A stretch of 64,000 bases of DNA, from assembly GCA_037176885.1 (NCBI GenBank), contig JAWWNJ010000081.1, positions 310,001 through 374,000 of the forward strand, given 5' to 3'. Shown in pieces: positions 1-12,345 of this stretch. The first letter of the stretch is position 1. Each line of letters begins with the position of its first letter. This DNA comes from Favolaschia claudopus. Lineage: Eukaryota; Basidiomycota; Agaricomycetes; Agaricales; Mycenaceae. The notes under the pieces are model-generated. The model was not told where the DNA came from. It did not search any database and worked only from the letters and a program-made list of their open reading frames with translations. The translations under genes were made by a program, and so were the position numbers.

Positions 1-2019
1 CTTCCCAGTCAAGCGCCAGATTGATCTTGGCCTGCGCCGCGACGGAGCAGATCCAATTCAGCTTCCTATCCAAACCCAACGACTCCACCGCACAGTCCGG
101 CTCGTCGACCCCATCCCAATGCGCCACCACCCCGCGCGCCACGTTAACCGTCTGCGCCGCGGGCGGGTTCTTCGACGACGTGCCTTTCAGGGTTCCGCCA
201 CCACCGCCGCTGTTCTCCGAAGGTAACGTGAGAGCCGGGCTGACGAGCTTGACCTCAATCTGCGAATTTTGCGAAGCCGGTATCTGGTCGACGATCTTGA
301 GGCGGTCGATAGAGATGCTTTTGGTGTTGAAGACGGTGATGCGTTGGGAGAAGACGTAGTTGGCGGATTTGTTATAGAAACCGGAGTGGGAGAGTTTTTT
401 GATGATGGGGTGGTAGGTTACTCGGATGGAGGGGTCGACGCTGGGGAGGGATAAGGTTGAGAGGACACGGTGAGAGAAAGGGAGAGAGTAACGGCGCACC
501 CGAGAGGGCAGTCAAAGCTTTCTTGTGGGCTGACAGCTGGGACTTCAGATCGGGATATGAAGCTTCCGTCGACGTAGACGCTGGCTGAGCCGCTGAGTAG
601 CGTGTATTCAGAGGCGTTGGTGATCCTCGCCTGTACAGTATACATCATCGTCAGCCCCTCCAATCCAGAAAGCAACGCCTCGCATACGCACATTGATGTG
701 TGCCTTGACATCCACCTTGGGCACAGATATCCACGACATCTCCGCCTTCAGAGACAGCTCCACGATGGTGAAATTGTGCGCCTCGCCGTCGCTCGCGATA
801 GACACGAGGCCAGGAACACGGAAGGTCGCGCTGAAGTTTCCTTTCGATGTGACGGAGGCGCCTTGTACTTGCATGGGCTCCAGGATCTCGTCCTCGTATG
901 ACAACATGGCGCCACGAGACCCGCCCTCAGACTCCTTTCTTCTCTCTGCGTAGTTGCTTGCCATGCTGCCTGGAGCGTACGATCGCGACTTCTTCCTACT
1001 CTTAGTGAATCCGGCGTACCGGTCGATGTCGAGGTTCCATGGAGGTAATTGGGGGATGTCGAGGCCGAAGGTTGGGGTAGAAGTTTCGAGGGTCAAGGGA
1101 ACGTCGTCCCAAGACTAATAGACGCGAGCGTGAGCAAGCGGCGAAACAAAAGACGGGAGTTATGGAATGCTGACCTCTCCAGTATTCTGGGTGATGGCGG
1201 CCTTGTAGATGAGGGTTATCGGATCTTCCTTGGCGTTCATGTCGACGCGGATGTCGTAGAAAGCTGTCCATGTGGCTCGCGGTACCGCTGTGGGAGCGTC
1301 GAATAGTCAATGTGTGGGGTCAAGCGAAGGAGGTGAAGGCTCAGACTAACCGTAAATTAAGGCAATCTCTACATCTCCTTCTGCCTGAGCGAAAACTCGA
1401 ATGGCAGCCTTCACACGCAGCTTGTCATTTTCGTGCGGCACAGCGATGCGCTCTCTTTCAAGGACAATATCTGCGTCAATCAGTCGCAGCTCCTCAGTAA
1501 GGTCGGTTTTCTTGTCGTCCAACCTGGAACCGGTACGTTCGTAGTTATCCATGAGATCTTCAAGTTTGTAGACGTCGAAATGTTGCACGCTCAATGAGCT
1601 GAGATATTGCTCCAAGGACGTGATGGATTTCTCGCACCGCGCAAGAGCGGCAGAGGCCTTTTCCCGCTTACTCAAGAGGGTGGTGAGCTCCGGGGACGAC
1701 GTCGGGACGTGCTCCCCTTTAGCAGTCGACACTGTGACATCGTGAATAGTAGCTGCCCCGCGGCCCTCGACACTGAACAACGGTCAATGTCAGGTCTTCC
1801 AGTACGGCAGACGACATACCGCAGAGATTCCGCCTCCAATACGTTCGGCAGACCCGATATGTTCACCTGGTTCTGTCCCGTTTTCACAGGAAACTTGTAT
1901 AACCTGGTGACCTCTGCACGACTGGAGTAGAGGCTAACACTGATGATTTTGCTGTCGGCGACAGACTGCAGCTCAATGGAGCCGGTGGACTCAAATGCGG
2001 GTGGGTGGTCGCTGGTCAT
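1..2019 (-). CDS. DUF4139/DUF4140 (MuiA-like) family protein, 3' end cut by window edge
   Basis: The protein starts MTSDHPPAFESTGSIELQ at 2019 and runs off the left edge. The first exon carries the DUF4140-type N-terminal segment (VSLYSSRAEVTRLYKF). A coiled-coil stretch follows at about 1350-1770 (REKASAALARCEKSITSLEQ). The DUF4139 beta-rich region begins near 1305 with the signature VPRATWTAFYDIRVDMNAK and continues through TLETSTPTFGLDIPQLPPW to a segment near 600-350. Exons join in frame across short GT..AG introns; the first is about 1774-1820 and another lies about 1303-1345. The family is widespread in fungi and bacteria (mucoidy inhibitor A-like), and its biochemical role is not established. 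The permease at 3042 is divergent, with about 1 kb between the two starts. Confidence 0.85.
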
Positions 2020-3041
2020 CGTGAAGGAGGGATGGGATGCTGTTGAGGGCCATTTTGACCCTGTATTTAGCTTGCAGCCCTGTGAGCTGCGATTGATGAC
2101 ATATGTCAGTTCCCTGTCGAAGCAAGTCATCTTACGCACCTATAGCACGGCTCGAGGCACACATCTGCTCTATCAGCTGTGTCAGAGTATGAATTGAGCC
2201 CCTCGTCGAGAAAGAGGCAGTGGTCTCCTAATGGCATTTTTGACTGCGCAAGTTGACATCGACAGAGCTGGGCTACGGAGAGTCATTCTTCGTACGTTTA
2301 CCCCAACGTGGACGACACAAGAGAACGGCTATTAGCAAGTGCGTCCCCAGATGGGGAGAAAAAACCAGAAAATCGCGACACGTCGGGGAAATTTTGCAGT
2401 ATGTGGCCAGATTTTGCACTACAACATTCACAAGAATTCCCGGAGCTCAGTGTATGTCGGCAGTCAATCCAATCCGGAAAATAAATCGCTTGAAAGCTGC
2501 AGCAATTCGAAATTGGTGTGGTTGATCCTGGTTGAAGCACAACGAGCTCAAGATTGTGACACTGCCGTGACAGGCGTCACTCACTCGGTTTGCCTCCTTC
2601 AAGTTGCTTCAAACCTTCAACACTGTATATCATGCCAATGGCTACGGCCGGGTCCCAGCTATAAACTGGGTCTGAGTGTGATCTCACTCCTCGAGCTAAC
2701 CCGTCTCGCGCTGAAAGAAACTGTATTCATTGCAAAACTTTCAAAAATCAAAAAGCCTAGCTGTTTCGAAAATGAGCGCTAAGGCTGAGCGGATCTACCC
2801 TTTCTTCGTCTCCCTGTTAATACTCTTGCTCGATATCCCTCTTCCCGCTCCCGCTCGCCCAAACTCTGGGGCTCTTGCTTACCGGCTTCAAGAAGCCGTG
2901 ACTCGTGAGACCTTTCGAGCAACAGCGCTTCTTTGCATACAGTAGCTCTGCTTCTTAATCTGCGCCATCTCGTTATGGACCTCGTGGGGAGATTGGGGAG
3001 ATGCGTTATCGTTGCGCTCGCCCGCTCCTGCTCCTCCTCCC
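2020..3041. other. Divergent intergenic region
   Basis: This stretch lies between the starts of the DUF4139 gene (minus) and the permease gene (plus), so it should hold both promoters. The part just before the permease, about 2795-2880, is pyrimidine-rich (many TTCTTC and TCCC runs), as is common upstream of fungal genes. I see no convincing ORF, tRNA or repeat here. Confidence 0.4.
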
Positions 3042-5155
3042 ATGTCGTCTCTCGATGAGGTTCCCCGCGCCATGGCGTCCGACTCAGCGGCGCAAGAGTC
3101 CGACAAACGCTTGCTCGAGCTCGGCTACAAACCCGAATTCCGACGGGAGATGTCCCTGTTCGGGGTGCTGGGTATATCGTTCTGTGCAATAGGCATCCTT
3201 ACCGGCATGTCCAGCGCCTTTCAGACGGGGTTGTTCTCTGGTGGTCCTGTCGGTGAGTGTCAATCCTCTAGCCGACGAAACGGAACTAAAGAAGAAATCC
3301 CGCAGGCCTATTTTGGGGCTGGAATGTACACACTCAGGTTCTCTTGGTTCTCTTCGTTCTTGGCTCACTTTCTTCGGACCAGATTGTCAGCATATTCATG
3401 TTGTTGATCGCATTGGCATTGGCCGAAATATGTTCGGCCTATCCCACCATGGGCGGACTGTACTTCTGGGTCTGCAAAATGAAACCCGACGTCCCTTTCT
3501 TAGGGTGTAAGCTCATTTAATATTTTTGAAATTTCTCTCCGACTCACAGTCGTGAAAGTCACAACTGGCTGGCTATACACCATTGCCTTGGTTTTCACTG
3601 GAACATCGGGCAATCTCAGGTGAAGTTATATGCTTTCTGAACAAAGAAAAAACGCCCCTTACCTGTGTACGTTCAGTGTTGCGCTCTATCTAGCATCGTT
3701 AGCGGAAGTGGGTACCGGCCGCATCCTCACCCGCCTGGAGATTGCGGCCATAGCCTGGGGCGTTAACATTGCGTCTGGGATCATGAACACTATCGGAACA
3801 AAAGGCATTGGCCGGATGAGTAGCTTCAGTGTTTGGTGGACACTCGGAGGCACGTTTGTATTGGTACGCTATTGACCCTATGTTCTATCACTTCGCTGAA
3901 GTTTGTTGTTTCCTTAGGTGATCACACTACTCGTCAAAGCTCCGGTCAAGGTATAGTCCTGACCTTTTCTTTTCCAATTCTGAACTGAATTTCTTCTACC
4001 TGTAGAATACAGCTTCTTTCGTCTTTACTGACTTGGAAAAGTATGTTTCATGCCTTCCTCTACAACTTCCTGTGATCTCAAACGATTCTACAGTTTCACG
4101 GGCTGGCAAAACAAAGGCTTCGTCGTCCTCCTCGGCTTCCTCCAAGCAGTCTACACTCTCGAAGGCTGCGAAACCGCTGCCCAAGTCGCCGAAGAAGCCG
4201 TCCGCGCAGAATTCCTCGCACCCATCGCCGTCGTCGGCAGCATCGTCGGCTCCTGGCTCATCGGGCTCGCATACATGCTGGCCCTGCTCTTCAGCATTCA
4301 ATCTGTCTCCAGCGTACAGGGAACAGCCTATGCCATTCCCATAGCACAATTATATTTTGACGCGGTGGGCAAGCGGTTGACGCTCATGTGCATCACTGTT
4401 ATTATGCTGGCGCAATTTATGGCGGCGGTGACGGCGTTCACAGCGAGCTCGCGACTTTTTTATGCGCTTGCGCGAGACAATGCGTTCCCTTTCAGAACGC
4501 AGTTTATGTTACTCAATCGCTTCCAGGCACCGTATTTCGGTGTTTGGCTGTCTGTGTTTGTGGGATGTGTCATCTCATGCGCGTATATTGGCTCGGCCAT
4601 TGCGGTAGGTGTATATTAGCTTGTCTGCCTTTCGTCGAAACTTAACTTGCTGGGCTCAGTTCAACGCAATCTTATCATCAGCTGCAATATCGGTGATGTT
4701 GGGCTACCTGCAACCCATCATTATCCGTGTATTCTGGCCAGCAGCGTGAGCCCAACATTTGCCGCTGTATATCGTCCCTATCGCTCATCCCTCATAAAGC
4801 CTGTCTACCCGAGGTCCATTCCACCTCGGGCGCTACTCATGGGCAATCAATTTCCTAAGCTTTGCAGTACGTCCCGCTCCCTGCCGGCTTCGTTCGAAGT
4901 TGATGAATGGTTTCCAATATCAATCAACAACAGTTCACGATATTTGTCTGTGTACTCTTCATCCTACCCACAGCCCACCCGGTGAATGAGCTCAACATGA
5001 ACTATGCCGTCGTAGCAGTTGGCGGCTGCATGCTGCTTGTGTTGTTGATGTGGTTCTTCTGGGGTCGCAAGCGGTTCACCGGGCCCGTATTCACGCGCGT
5101 TGAGTTCGAGGCTGAGAAGGAGATGGTGAACGAGAAAGAGGTGGTTCAGGATTGA
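3042..5155 (+). CDS. APC-superfamily amino acid/GABA/choline permease
   Basis: A plasma- or organelle-membrane transporter of the fungal amino-acid/GABA/choline permease type (UGA4/HNM1-like). The start MSSLDEVPRAMASDS is followed by the hallmark region LLELGYKPEFRREMSLFGVL and the first helix (GISFCAIGILTGMSSAFQTG). Spliced exons read GLFWGWNVHTQ, ALAEICSAYPTMGGLYFWVC, GWLYTIALVFTGTSGN, then GFLQAVYTLEGCETAAQVAE, TAFTASSRLFYALARDNAFP and the last helix MNYAVVAVGGCMLLVLLMWF, ending VQD at 5155. At least seven introns of 40-75 nt have GT..AG ends. About 12 hydrophobic segments are present, the usual size for the family. Substrate cannot be told from sequence alone. No frameshift was found. Confidence 0.9.
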
Positions 5156-5980
5156 GGCCTGAGGGCTCTAAAGTAGTTTTTTTCGGCTTGGTAATTCGTC
5201 GGAGGAGAATAATAGCATCCAACCCAACCCAAGTCTCGCCGCTACAACGGTCCTCCGTCGTGTGGCAGTAACTTCGTGACTTGCTGGTACTTGAGTTGCC
5301 CGGTTTTCCAGGTTGATTCGTTCGGCTTTCGCCGGAGCGGAACCGCCGGACCAATCAGCTCCGAGTTGATCCTTGTTGTTACAAGATGCCTTTTGTTCTC
5401 TTCCACGACGTTCCTCAACTTCGAGGAATCTCTTCTGACCCGTAATTGTCATATTCCCGTGCTGTTTCCGATTGATCGCGATTCCTCGTCGATTCCGAAC
5501 AGCTTGTGAGACTCCGCCGTCCATAAGCTTACACTTTCCCTCTCTTTTCTTTCCCATTTCCTGCCCATTTCAGTTGACAAGAATTGATCTGTCTCTTCGA
5601 AACTCTCTTGTGCTGCATTGCCGCGGACCGCGTTGATTACACGAACTTCTTTCGAGACGGAGCGCGCCGAAAATTCGACTTGTATGATAAATCCTCCAGA
5701 TGCAGCCCATTGACCCGTGAGTTTTGTCAAAGTGCTGTTCGTCCGTCCGACCGGCACTGAGTCACTGTGTACAGTAACGAAGACTATCAGTCAAGTCTCA
5801 TTATGATACTTGTCCGACTTCAGCGGTTTCGTTAGTAGCGTTCAATAGAGACCTCATGTCAGCCCACTTCGTCACTCGATACGCGTGCTGTAGGTATAAA
5901 AAGTGCCAGTAGGTAGGGGCCGACGCGGTAATTGTCCGATCATTAAACTTGCTTTTACACGGCGAGCGCAACTTCGAAGG
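5156..5980. other. Intergenic, no gene recognised
   Basis: This is the 3' flank of the permease and the promoter side of the FAD monooxygenase. The only ORFs are short and show no family features. I see no RNA gene or repeat. Confidence 0.4.
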
Positions 5981-8064
5981 ATGGATAAGCCATCTGTTCT
6001 CATCGTAAGTTTGTTCACTCACTTCACATTCGTAGCCAAAATCATTCTATACTTATATAGGCTGGCGCAGGTCCATCCGGACTCGTTCTTGCAATTGTAC
6101 TCCTTCAGCACGGTGTTTCTGTGCGTATTATCGATAAACAGACGGAATATCCCACAGGTTCTCGCGGGGCAGGCATTCAGGTAGGTATCTATGTGCTTCG
6201 AATTATTAGCTCCAAACAATACTAAATGAGAGAACTCTTCGTAGCCACGCACCATGGAGCTGTACGACATTTTAGGGATTTTACCAGACATAATGCAAAA
6301 GGGGGAACCAATGCGACCTACCATTGCAAAATACGAACCCGGCCAAATTGACCCAGTTAAATTCATCAAAGTCGCCGAGCTCCTAGAGCCTACTCCCGAT
6401 ATCCCGCATGTGATACGAATTCTCGTCCCCCTACTACTACAGCCTCAGGACTGACGCAGATTCTCTTAGCGCAATATCTACTACGTCCGCCAAGATGACC
6501 ACGAGGAGGTTCTCCGCTCCCATCTGGAGAAGCTCTCGTGCAGTGTCGAGCTCGGTTCTGAATTACACTATTTCGAACAATTCCCGAATTGTGTGGTAGC
6601 ACATATTAAGAAGAGGGATTCGAAAGGCGATGAGGTCGAAGAAACGGCTGACTTCGATTGGCTTGTTGGGGCTGATGGCGCGCGGAGCTTTGTCCGCAAA
6701 CACTTGGGCGTCAATTTTGCGGGATCCACTACAGTGCAGTATATTGCCCTGGGAGATATCGTAGTAGAAGAAGGTCTAGATCCTGCGGTATGTATCAGTA
6801 ACTATCTATTTTCACCATTTTTCATGCTGACTGGGATAATCGAAAAAATTCTAGTTGTGGCATATGTGGGACCAGTCACCGAAATTGTGAGTAAGACTTA
6901 AATGGCGCCTTTGTTCTCTGCTTCTTCAGGGACTTACCCTGCGACAGCATCATGCTTCGTCCAAGTGGGGTGAAGAACAAAAACTTTATGTTCTTCTATT
7001 CTGGCCGGCCAGAGGAACTGGTGAACACGACGATGAGTCGGGAAGAATTTTTGGAACAGTTCTATGAACTGACTGGGAGGCACGATGTCAAGTTTGGAGC
7101 GGCGCCTTGGCTATCTAATTACCGGTTAGTTTTCACGGTCATATTAAGCTCTCCAAGTTTTGTTCATCGATTCGGACGACAGACCGAACATACGTATGGT
7201 GGACAAGATGCAAGTCGGCCGCGTCTTTCTTTCCGGAGGTTGGTTATATTCGACTGAGCCAAGTCCGAACTCAGTCGGTTTCCAGATGCGGCGCATTGTC
7301 ACAGTGCAACTGGCGGTCAAGGACTCAATTCGAGCGTCCATGATGCTGCGAACCTAGGCTGGAAGCTCGCTCTGGTCATCAAAGGCCTCGCCTCACAATC
7401 TCTCCTTTCAACATACGGAGAAGAGCGACTACGCGTCATTGCCAATATGCTTAAAGTCACCACGAGCTTGTACAACACTTCCATAGACCGTCTCAATACC
7501 AGCTCGAAGATGGACGACGATACGTGGGCGCGCGATGGTGACATTCATATGCTCGGGATCAATTATTCTGGGAGCTCGATAATCTTGCAGGAACCTGACG
7601 CGATCTCGGGTATCAGCAATGCATACTCCAAACCCGTTGGGAGTGGGCCGGCTCGCGTTGAGGCTTCGTTCCGTGCAATTGATGCGCCAGGTCTCGTCTT
7701 GGTGGGAACATCTGAGAATGTGGAGTCCACGATCAGTTTATTTTCAATCTTCAAAGTCACAGTACACACCGTATTGCTTTTCGGACGCGAAGCGGACTGC
7801 GGTGATCAGGTCGCAGAGGTGGCTGAGAAGGTTCCGCGTGCATTGGCCCGTGCTGTCCGCATTCTTTCTCAACGTGAAGGAGTGTCCGGCCGTTCTCTTT
7901 TCGACACTGTTATAGAGGATCGGGCGGGGCATGCGTATGGGGGATACGGAGTGCCCCTCGACAAGCTTACTGCTGTTGTCGTCCGGCCTGATGGAGTCGT
8001 AGGCGCCGTCGTATCCGAGAAACGGGGTCTAGAGCGTTACTTCAAGAACATTACTGGTATATGA
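5981..8064 (+). CDS. FAD-dependent aromatic monooxygenase (PheA/TfdB-type), copy 1
   Basis: A group A flavin monooxygenase of the phenol/pentachlorophenol hydroxylase type, which hydroxylates aromatic rings using NAD(P)H and O2. Exon 1 is tiny (MDKPSVLI). After an intron the Rossmann motif reads [19 protein letters not shown], then the [19 protein letters not shown]-binding loop and [12 protein letters not shown]. The second FAD motif [16 protein letters not shown] lies near 6660-6710. The third, [19 protein letters not shown], spans the intron at about 7240-7287. The C-terminal thioredoxin-like part ends [16 protein letters not shown] and [11 protein letters not shown]. About six short introns are needed. 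All three FAD/NADPH motifs are intact. A paralogue lies at 46783-48893 on the same strand. Substrate is not predictable. Confidence 0.9.
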
Positions 8065-8620
8065 TATGTGGACTTCGACTTGACTGGTACTTATATATAT
8101 AATACGTACAACATTGTTCTTTCGCCGACTCGAAGATTCGAACAAGGCCGAGATGGCCGAAACCCCCCAACTGTCACAAATAAACCATCCCGCAGTCTCA
8201 GGATGCACTCAATCTTGAACGTGATTATCTCTGAGTGCCACTGGTATGTACGGCGATCCCGATATCATCGAAGGTCGGTTTTGATCGAAAATTGCCGCTA
8301 TCCATACTGTCGGCAATCACCGGCTAGACCCAAAATGAGGTTTGAACAACTGGAATCGAAAGCGCTACCATCCCCCCATGTAGCGCTGGGGTTGAGACAA
8401 AGAGGCCTGTAGCGAAACGGATCAGATCATATGATGAGTAATTTTTGTCCCGTCAACGCGATGGTTCAGTTCAGCATAAGTTGAAGACTCTTCAAGTTTG
8501 AACCTCATCGGTCCGTGCGTGGGGAAATCCAACACAGAGAAACGAAGGAATGACTCCATTCATCCTCGGGGCCGTTGCTTTCCATCTTCAACCAAACACT
8601 GTTTAGCTCAACGAATTTCT
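8065..8620. other. Intergenic, no gene recognised
   Basis: This is the 3' flank of the monooxygenase and the 5' flank of the histone-like gene. I see no conserved ORF, RNA gene or repeat in it. Confidence 0.4.
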
Positions 8621-9124
8621 ATGGCACGCACCATCCAGACTGTGAGTCTCCTCGACTCAAGTTTCTTCATTGGCAGCTCGATCTGAGGGATCATTTCGGA
8701 TAAGGCGCGAAAAAGCACTGGAGGCAAGAGTTGTAGAGGGTTCTGGAGCAGTTGTCCCCCCAGAAGACCCCGCTTCAAAATCATGGGTTTGCTCGATGCC
8801 ATTCACATATTCTTGTACGTTTTGCGATGTGACTCGTAGGAGTCACCAAGCCTGCTCTACGCCGTCTGGCGCGTCGCGGCGGTGTCAAGCGTATTTCGAG
8901 CAAAATGTATGAAGATATGCGGGGCGCGCTGAAGATTTTTCTCACTGATGTTATCCGAGACGCTGCGCTCTACACCGGGCATGGGTATCGGTCAGTTGAA
9001 TGTTTGAAGTTGACGGGAGAAAGAATGAGAAGACTGACTTAAATGCAGGACGACTGTTACACCTCTCGATATCGCGTACGCACTGAAACGACATGGTCAG
9101 ACGTTGTATGGATTTAGTGGATGA
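8621..9124 (+). CDS. Chimeric histone: H3-like N-terminal tail joined to a divergent H4 histone fold
   Basis: Exon 1 (8621-8641) encodes MARTIQT and is followed by GTGAGT. At 8705, after an AAG acceptor, comes ARKSTGGK. Together these match the first 15 residues of histone H3 except that K4 is I. From 8840, after a TAG acceptor, the reading is [19 protein letters not shown] and onward, clearly histone H4, with an intron at 8991-9048 and the end [18 protein letters not shown] at 9124. Against canonical H4 from memory I count about 24 differences in 75 residues, extreme for H4. A donor at 8730 (GTTGTA) would join exon 2 to exon 3 in frame and give a 90-residue protein; 8751 is an alternative. 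No H4 tail is visible. It may be a working variant histone or a fusion pseudogene. Confidence 0.6.
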
Positions 9125-9680
9125 GTAACGGACAAGAATTGCTTCAAGTTCAACATGTCGAAACAGAATTTGCATAGTACATCTCGGAAGAAAATTCTCA
9201 GCCCCATCTTGTTATGTGTTACCGGCGCATTCATGAATCGGCGATTCAAACCAGCTAGGTAATACTTACAACGTGAAGTTTTTTGAGAAAACGCTGCTTG
9301 GGTTTACCGTTTGACGACGACCTTGGAAAGAGAGATTCATGAAGTTGGATTTCACAAGAATGAGTTGCTCTATCGAATGAATTTGGAATAAGTAAATGCT
9401 GGCCTAAATTGCCCAATGCTGGCCGTCTCACTTGCCGTCTCGTCATTGCTAACTCATGGTGTTGAAAAGATTAGGAAACGAGTCACAACTTGTTTGAAGA
9501 TTAGAGAACCGTCCAAGCTTCATTTGAAGTCTGAATACGAGCGAGAGGTGAGTATGGTGGAGGAAGCGGAGGAAGAGAAAAGGATGGACCCCGCCGGCCA
9601 CCCGGCCATCAAGAGCCCGCGGGCATTCTTTGATCTTGATTTGCAAATTTGAGTGCCACCGCGTCTTTTCAGTAATACAC
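9125..9680. other. Intergenic, no gene recognised
   Basis: This lies between the histone-like gene and the repeat-rich left border of the KDZ-associated block. No ORF with family features was seen. Confidence 0.35.
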
Positions 9681-9707
9681 GCGGACCGGCAAAGCCGGTC
9701 CGCGTCA
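9681..9707. repeat. Perfect palindrome, 12-bp arms with 3-nt loop
   Basis: ACGCGGACCGGC, a 3-nt AAA loop, then the exact reverse complement. It sits just outside the GTTCACTGA-rich block, so it may mark the left end of the KDZ-associated region, but no matching palindrome with the same arms was found at the right end. Confidence 0.6.
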
Positions 9708-9729
9708 GCGGAGTTCATCGGCCGATGAG

Positions 9730-10170
9730 CGAAGTTCACTGTACATCACCTTCGCGTTCATTGACGTTCAGTGAACTCGAACATGATGTTCATCCATGTA
9801 CGTCGATTCAGTGACCTTCAATGAAACTTTTCTCAGAATCAGCGAACTTCACTGAATTTGTCTTCAAATTTTCACTCTAATATATGTACTTGATATGTAA
9901 TGACAATTCACCCAGGTCCGCTGTACTCAACGACCGTTTTCACCGAGATCCACTGTACCTGTACACCGTGTTCACTGAGGTCCGCTGTATCTAACCGTCT
10001 TATCCACTGAGGTCCGCTGTATTCAACATTCATGTTCACTGACATCCGCTGAACAAATTCATTGTGCTCACTGAGTTTTGTAACAACATCGCACATTTTT
10101 GTGAATATGGCAGTGAATTTGACACGGTGTTCACTGAACTCAGACTGGACGTTCACTGAACATCAGTGTA
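9730..10170. repeat. Left GTTCACTGA / GTCCGCTGTA repeat block
   Basis: Short motifs recur in both orientations: GTTCACTG, TTCAGTGAA, TTCACTGAGGTCCGCTGTA and GAGATCCACTGTACC. In 9915-10060 they form imperfect direct repeats of roughly 45-50 bp. The same GTTCACTGA core recurs at 22840-23230, on the other side of the CxC gene and its neighbour. This resembles subterminal repeats of a DNA transposon. I infer that they border a KDZ-type element, but exact ends and target duplications were not found. Confidence 0.55.
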
Positions 10171-11611
10171 TCGGAATATAAACTACGGCGAAGTTCACCG
10201 GAAATGAATTTGATTTCCTATGAAGAAAACAGCGGTCAGTCTGTACTTTCAACCTGCTCCCAAAACTCTGCACTCAATGCCTCGTTTTTCTTGGCCATGC
10301 GCTTCTCCACTAGCTCTTTGTATAGGAGCATCAAGACATGAACCACAAAGTCGTAATTGATGTCCGTCATCTGGCGAAGTTGTGCTTCGTAGCCGGTGAG
10401 CCAAGAATTGAGCTGCTCCGCTGTTTCGGTATTGAATGCTCTAGTCTTGTGAGTCCGTCCGTTTTCGTCGACCTGAACTATAATTAAGTCTGGCTGAGAG
10501 CCATTGGCAGGCGCAGGATTGCACCAGATCCGGCATAGAATATCGGAGGCCTGGTGTCCAATATAATGCCAGGCATCAACAATGAGTTTGGTAACATGAA
10601 ACCAAGGGCTGTTCGGGTCTTGTGTAACAATGTGGCGCAGAAGATTGCATGCATCATCGTAGGCGAGGAAACTCGGGCGGGATTCTGGAAAATCCTCCCA
10701 AATTCGGTTGAGGATACCAAGAACTTGTGGCGAACTCTCCGAACGGTAACACTTTCCCCAGCCAATTGGGCACCCGCACGACCATTGCACAGTTTGCAAG
10801 CAATACGTGGACCCCGCACGGAACGTGTGAATAACATCCTTCCCTGCTACACCATCAAGAGCAGGAAGCTCAGGCTGGAGAGTAGGGCCAGACGGTGAAC
10901 CGGTTTCATCTTGTTGTTGTGTCTGTCGCCTGATAACCCGTTGAACTCCAGGGAAAGAAAGGCGGGAAAAGCGATTCAAATATTTCTGGTGCCATTCCTT
11001 ATGAGATTCCAGAGTGCACGTAACTGCTCCATCAGAATGAACGGGACGCCCGCAAGGAATGATGCTGCAAATATCATGCATCCTCAGATGGTCTTTGCAA
11101 AATCGGCCGTTTTTGTAGTTAACCAGAGGGCCTGTACAAGTGCTGACGGCACATTTCTGATATCACATTGAGAACAATTAAACATGAAATCCCGGAGTAC
11201 GCACACGATGAGGAATATTTTTTCCATCCATGGTTGCAAGTCTGGTATATCCACGGGCAGTACCTGGTTGGCGCACTTGCTGCTCTGGAAGGGCGCGAAG
11301 CTCAGGAGGTATCTCTGACAGGAGAGTGGGTGGATTCTACATTGATACAGGAAGGTTTGAGATTAGGAAACTCGACTGGAGTCTTGGAGAGATAAGAAAT
11401 GAAGATATACCTCAGATTGTGGTACCGGATCCGGAGGAGCATCAATCACTCCCGCCTGGTTTGAATCCAAAACAATACCCTCGGAAATCAAATCAGAAGC
11501 ATATCGCTTCAAATGAGTGCAGCGGGTGCAACCATGATCCATTGAGCCAGCAACAATGCCTCCGTCTCTGCCAATAGTATCCCGAACACTCTCTGCCAAA
11601 GTGCGAGCATC

Positions 11612-11616
11612 CGAGT
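11612..11616. repeat. Target-site duplication, left copy (CGAGT)
   Basis: CGAGT directly precedes the TG of the left LTR and is repeated directly after the CA of the right LTR. Five base pairs is normal for LTR-retrotransposon integrases. Confidence 0.85.
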
Positions 11617-12076
11617 TGTAAGGCTCCAGGAGCGCTTACGAGGGTCACTGTCTAACGGTATCCCTGGCGGGAGTGGAAAAGCCTTATTTTGTGGTAAAGA
11701 CCCTTTCTTGAACGGTCAAGCTCGCAGAAAACTACAGAGAGTCGAATTCTCAAGCTCTCAGGCGTAGTTCTCTTCAATCCTTCGAAAACGAGAGGACTGG
11801 AGTCAACTGAGAGGGCGATCTGTAAAGATCAGTGGAAATAGTCGTATAATCAGAGAAATATAGCCTCGCGCCTAGAGCCTCAAATAGAGCCTAGGCAAGG
11901 CCAAAATACGTCCAACCGACACCCGTGCCTCTCACAGAGCTTCGGAGTTACTCAACGAAAGCTGAGGAGGCTGAATGGGTGATTTGGTAGAAGTAAAGAT
12001 GATAATAATCATGTGACCTGAGTACATGTGACTTGTAGCTAAAAGAGTAAAGAAAATACGTATATGATACCTTACA
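11617..12076 (-). repeat. LTR, left in window (3' LTR of the element)
   Basis: 460 bp, TGTAAGG...CCTTACA, nearly identical to 18699-19158. The polypurine tract abuts its right edge. Confidence 0.9.
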
Positions 12077-12095
12077 GAGCCCCCCACTCTTGAGC
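12077..12095 (-). other. Polypurine tract of the LTR element
   Basis: Read on the minus strand this is AGAGTGGGGGGCTC immediately before the TG of the 3' LTR, the position where plus-strand DNA synthesis is primed in LTR elements. Confidence 0.65.
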
Positions 12096-12164
12096 TGCAA
12101 GGAAAAGAACATGTGCGAAGGGAGGGAAAGGCGGGAGAAAAAATGAGAGGAAAATTTTGCCTTG

Positions 12165-12345
12165 CACTGCACCTTCGAGAAGCCTCCATTCCAACTCCGC
12201 AGACTGCTATGCATCCAATTCCGTCTCCAAGTCCAACACCTCTGCGGTTGTGCTGCGCTTCACCTTCGAGGTATCTCCATTCCAACTTCATGGGCTGCTC
12301 CGCATCCACTACGTCTCCATCTCCAGTGTGCCTCCGATTCCGCTC
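12165..12345. repeat. Imperfect tandem duplication, about 95-bp period
   Basis: CACCTTCGAGAAGCCTCCAT followed by TCCAACTC recurs about 95 bp later as CACCTTCGAGGTATCTCCAT followed by TCCAACTTC, with a third weaker unit behind it (CCTCCGATTCCGC). It lies inside the LTR element. Confidence 0.5.
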
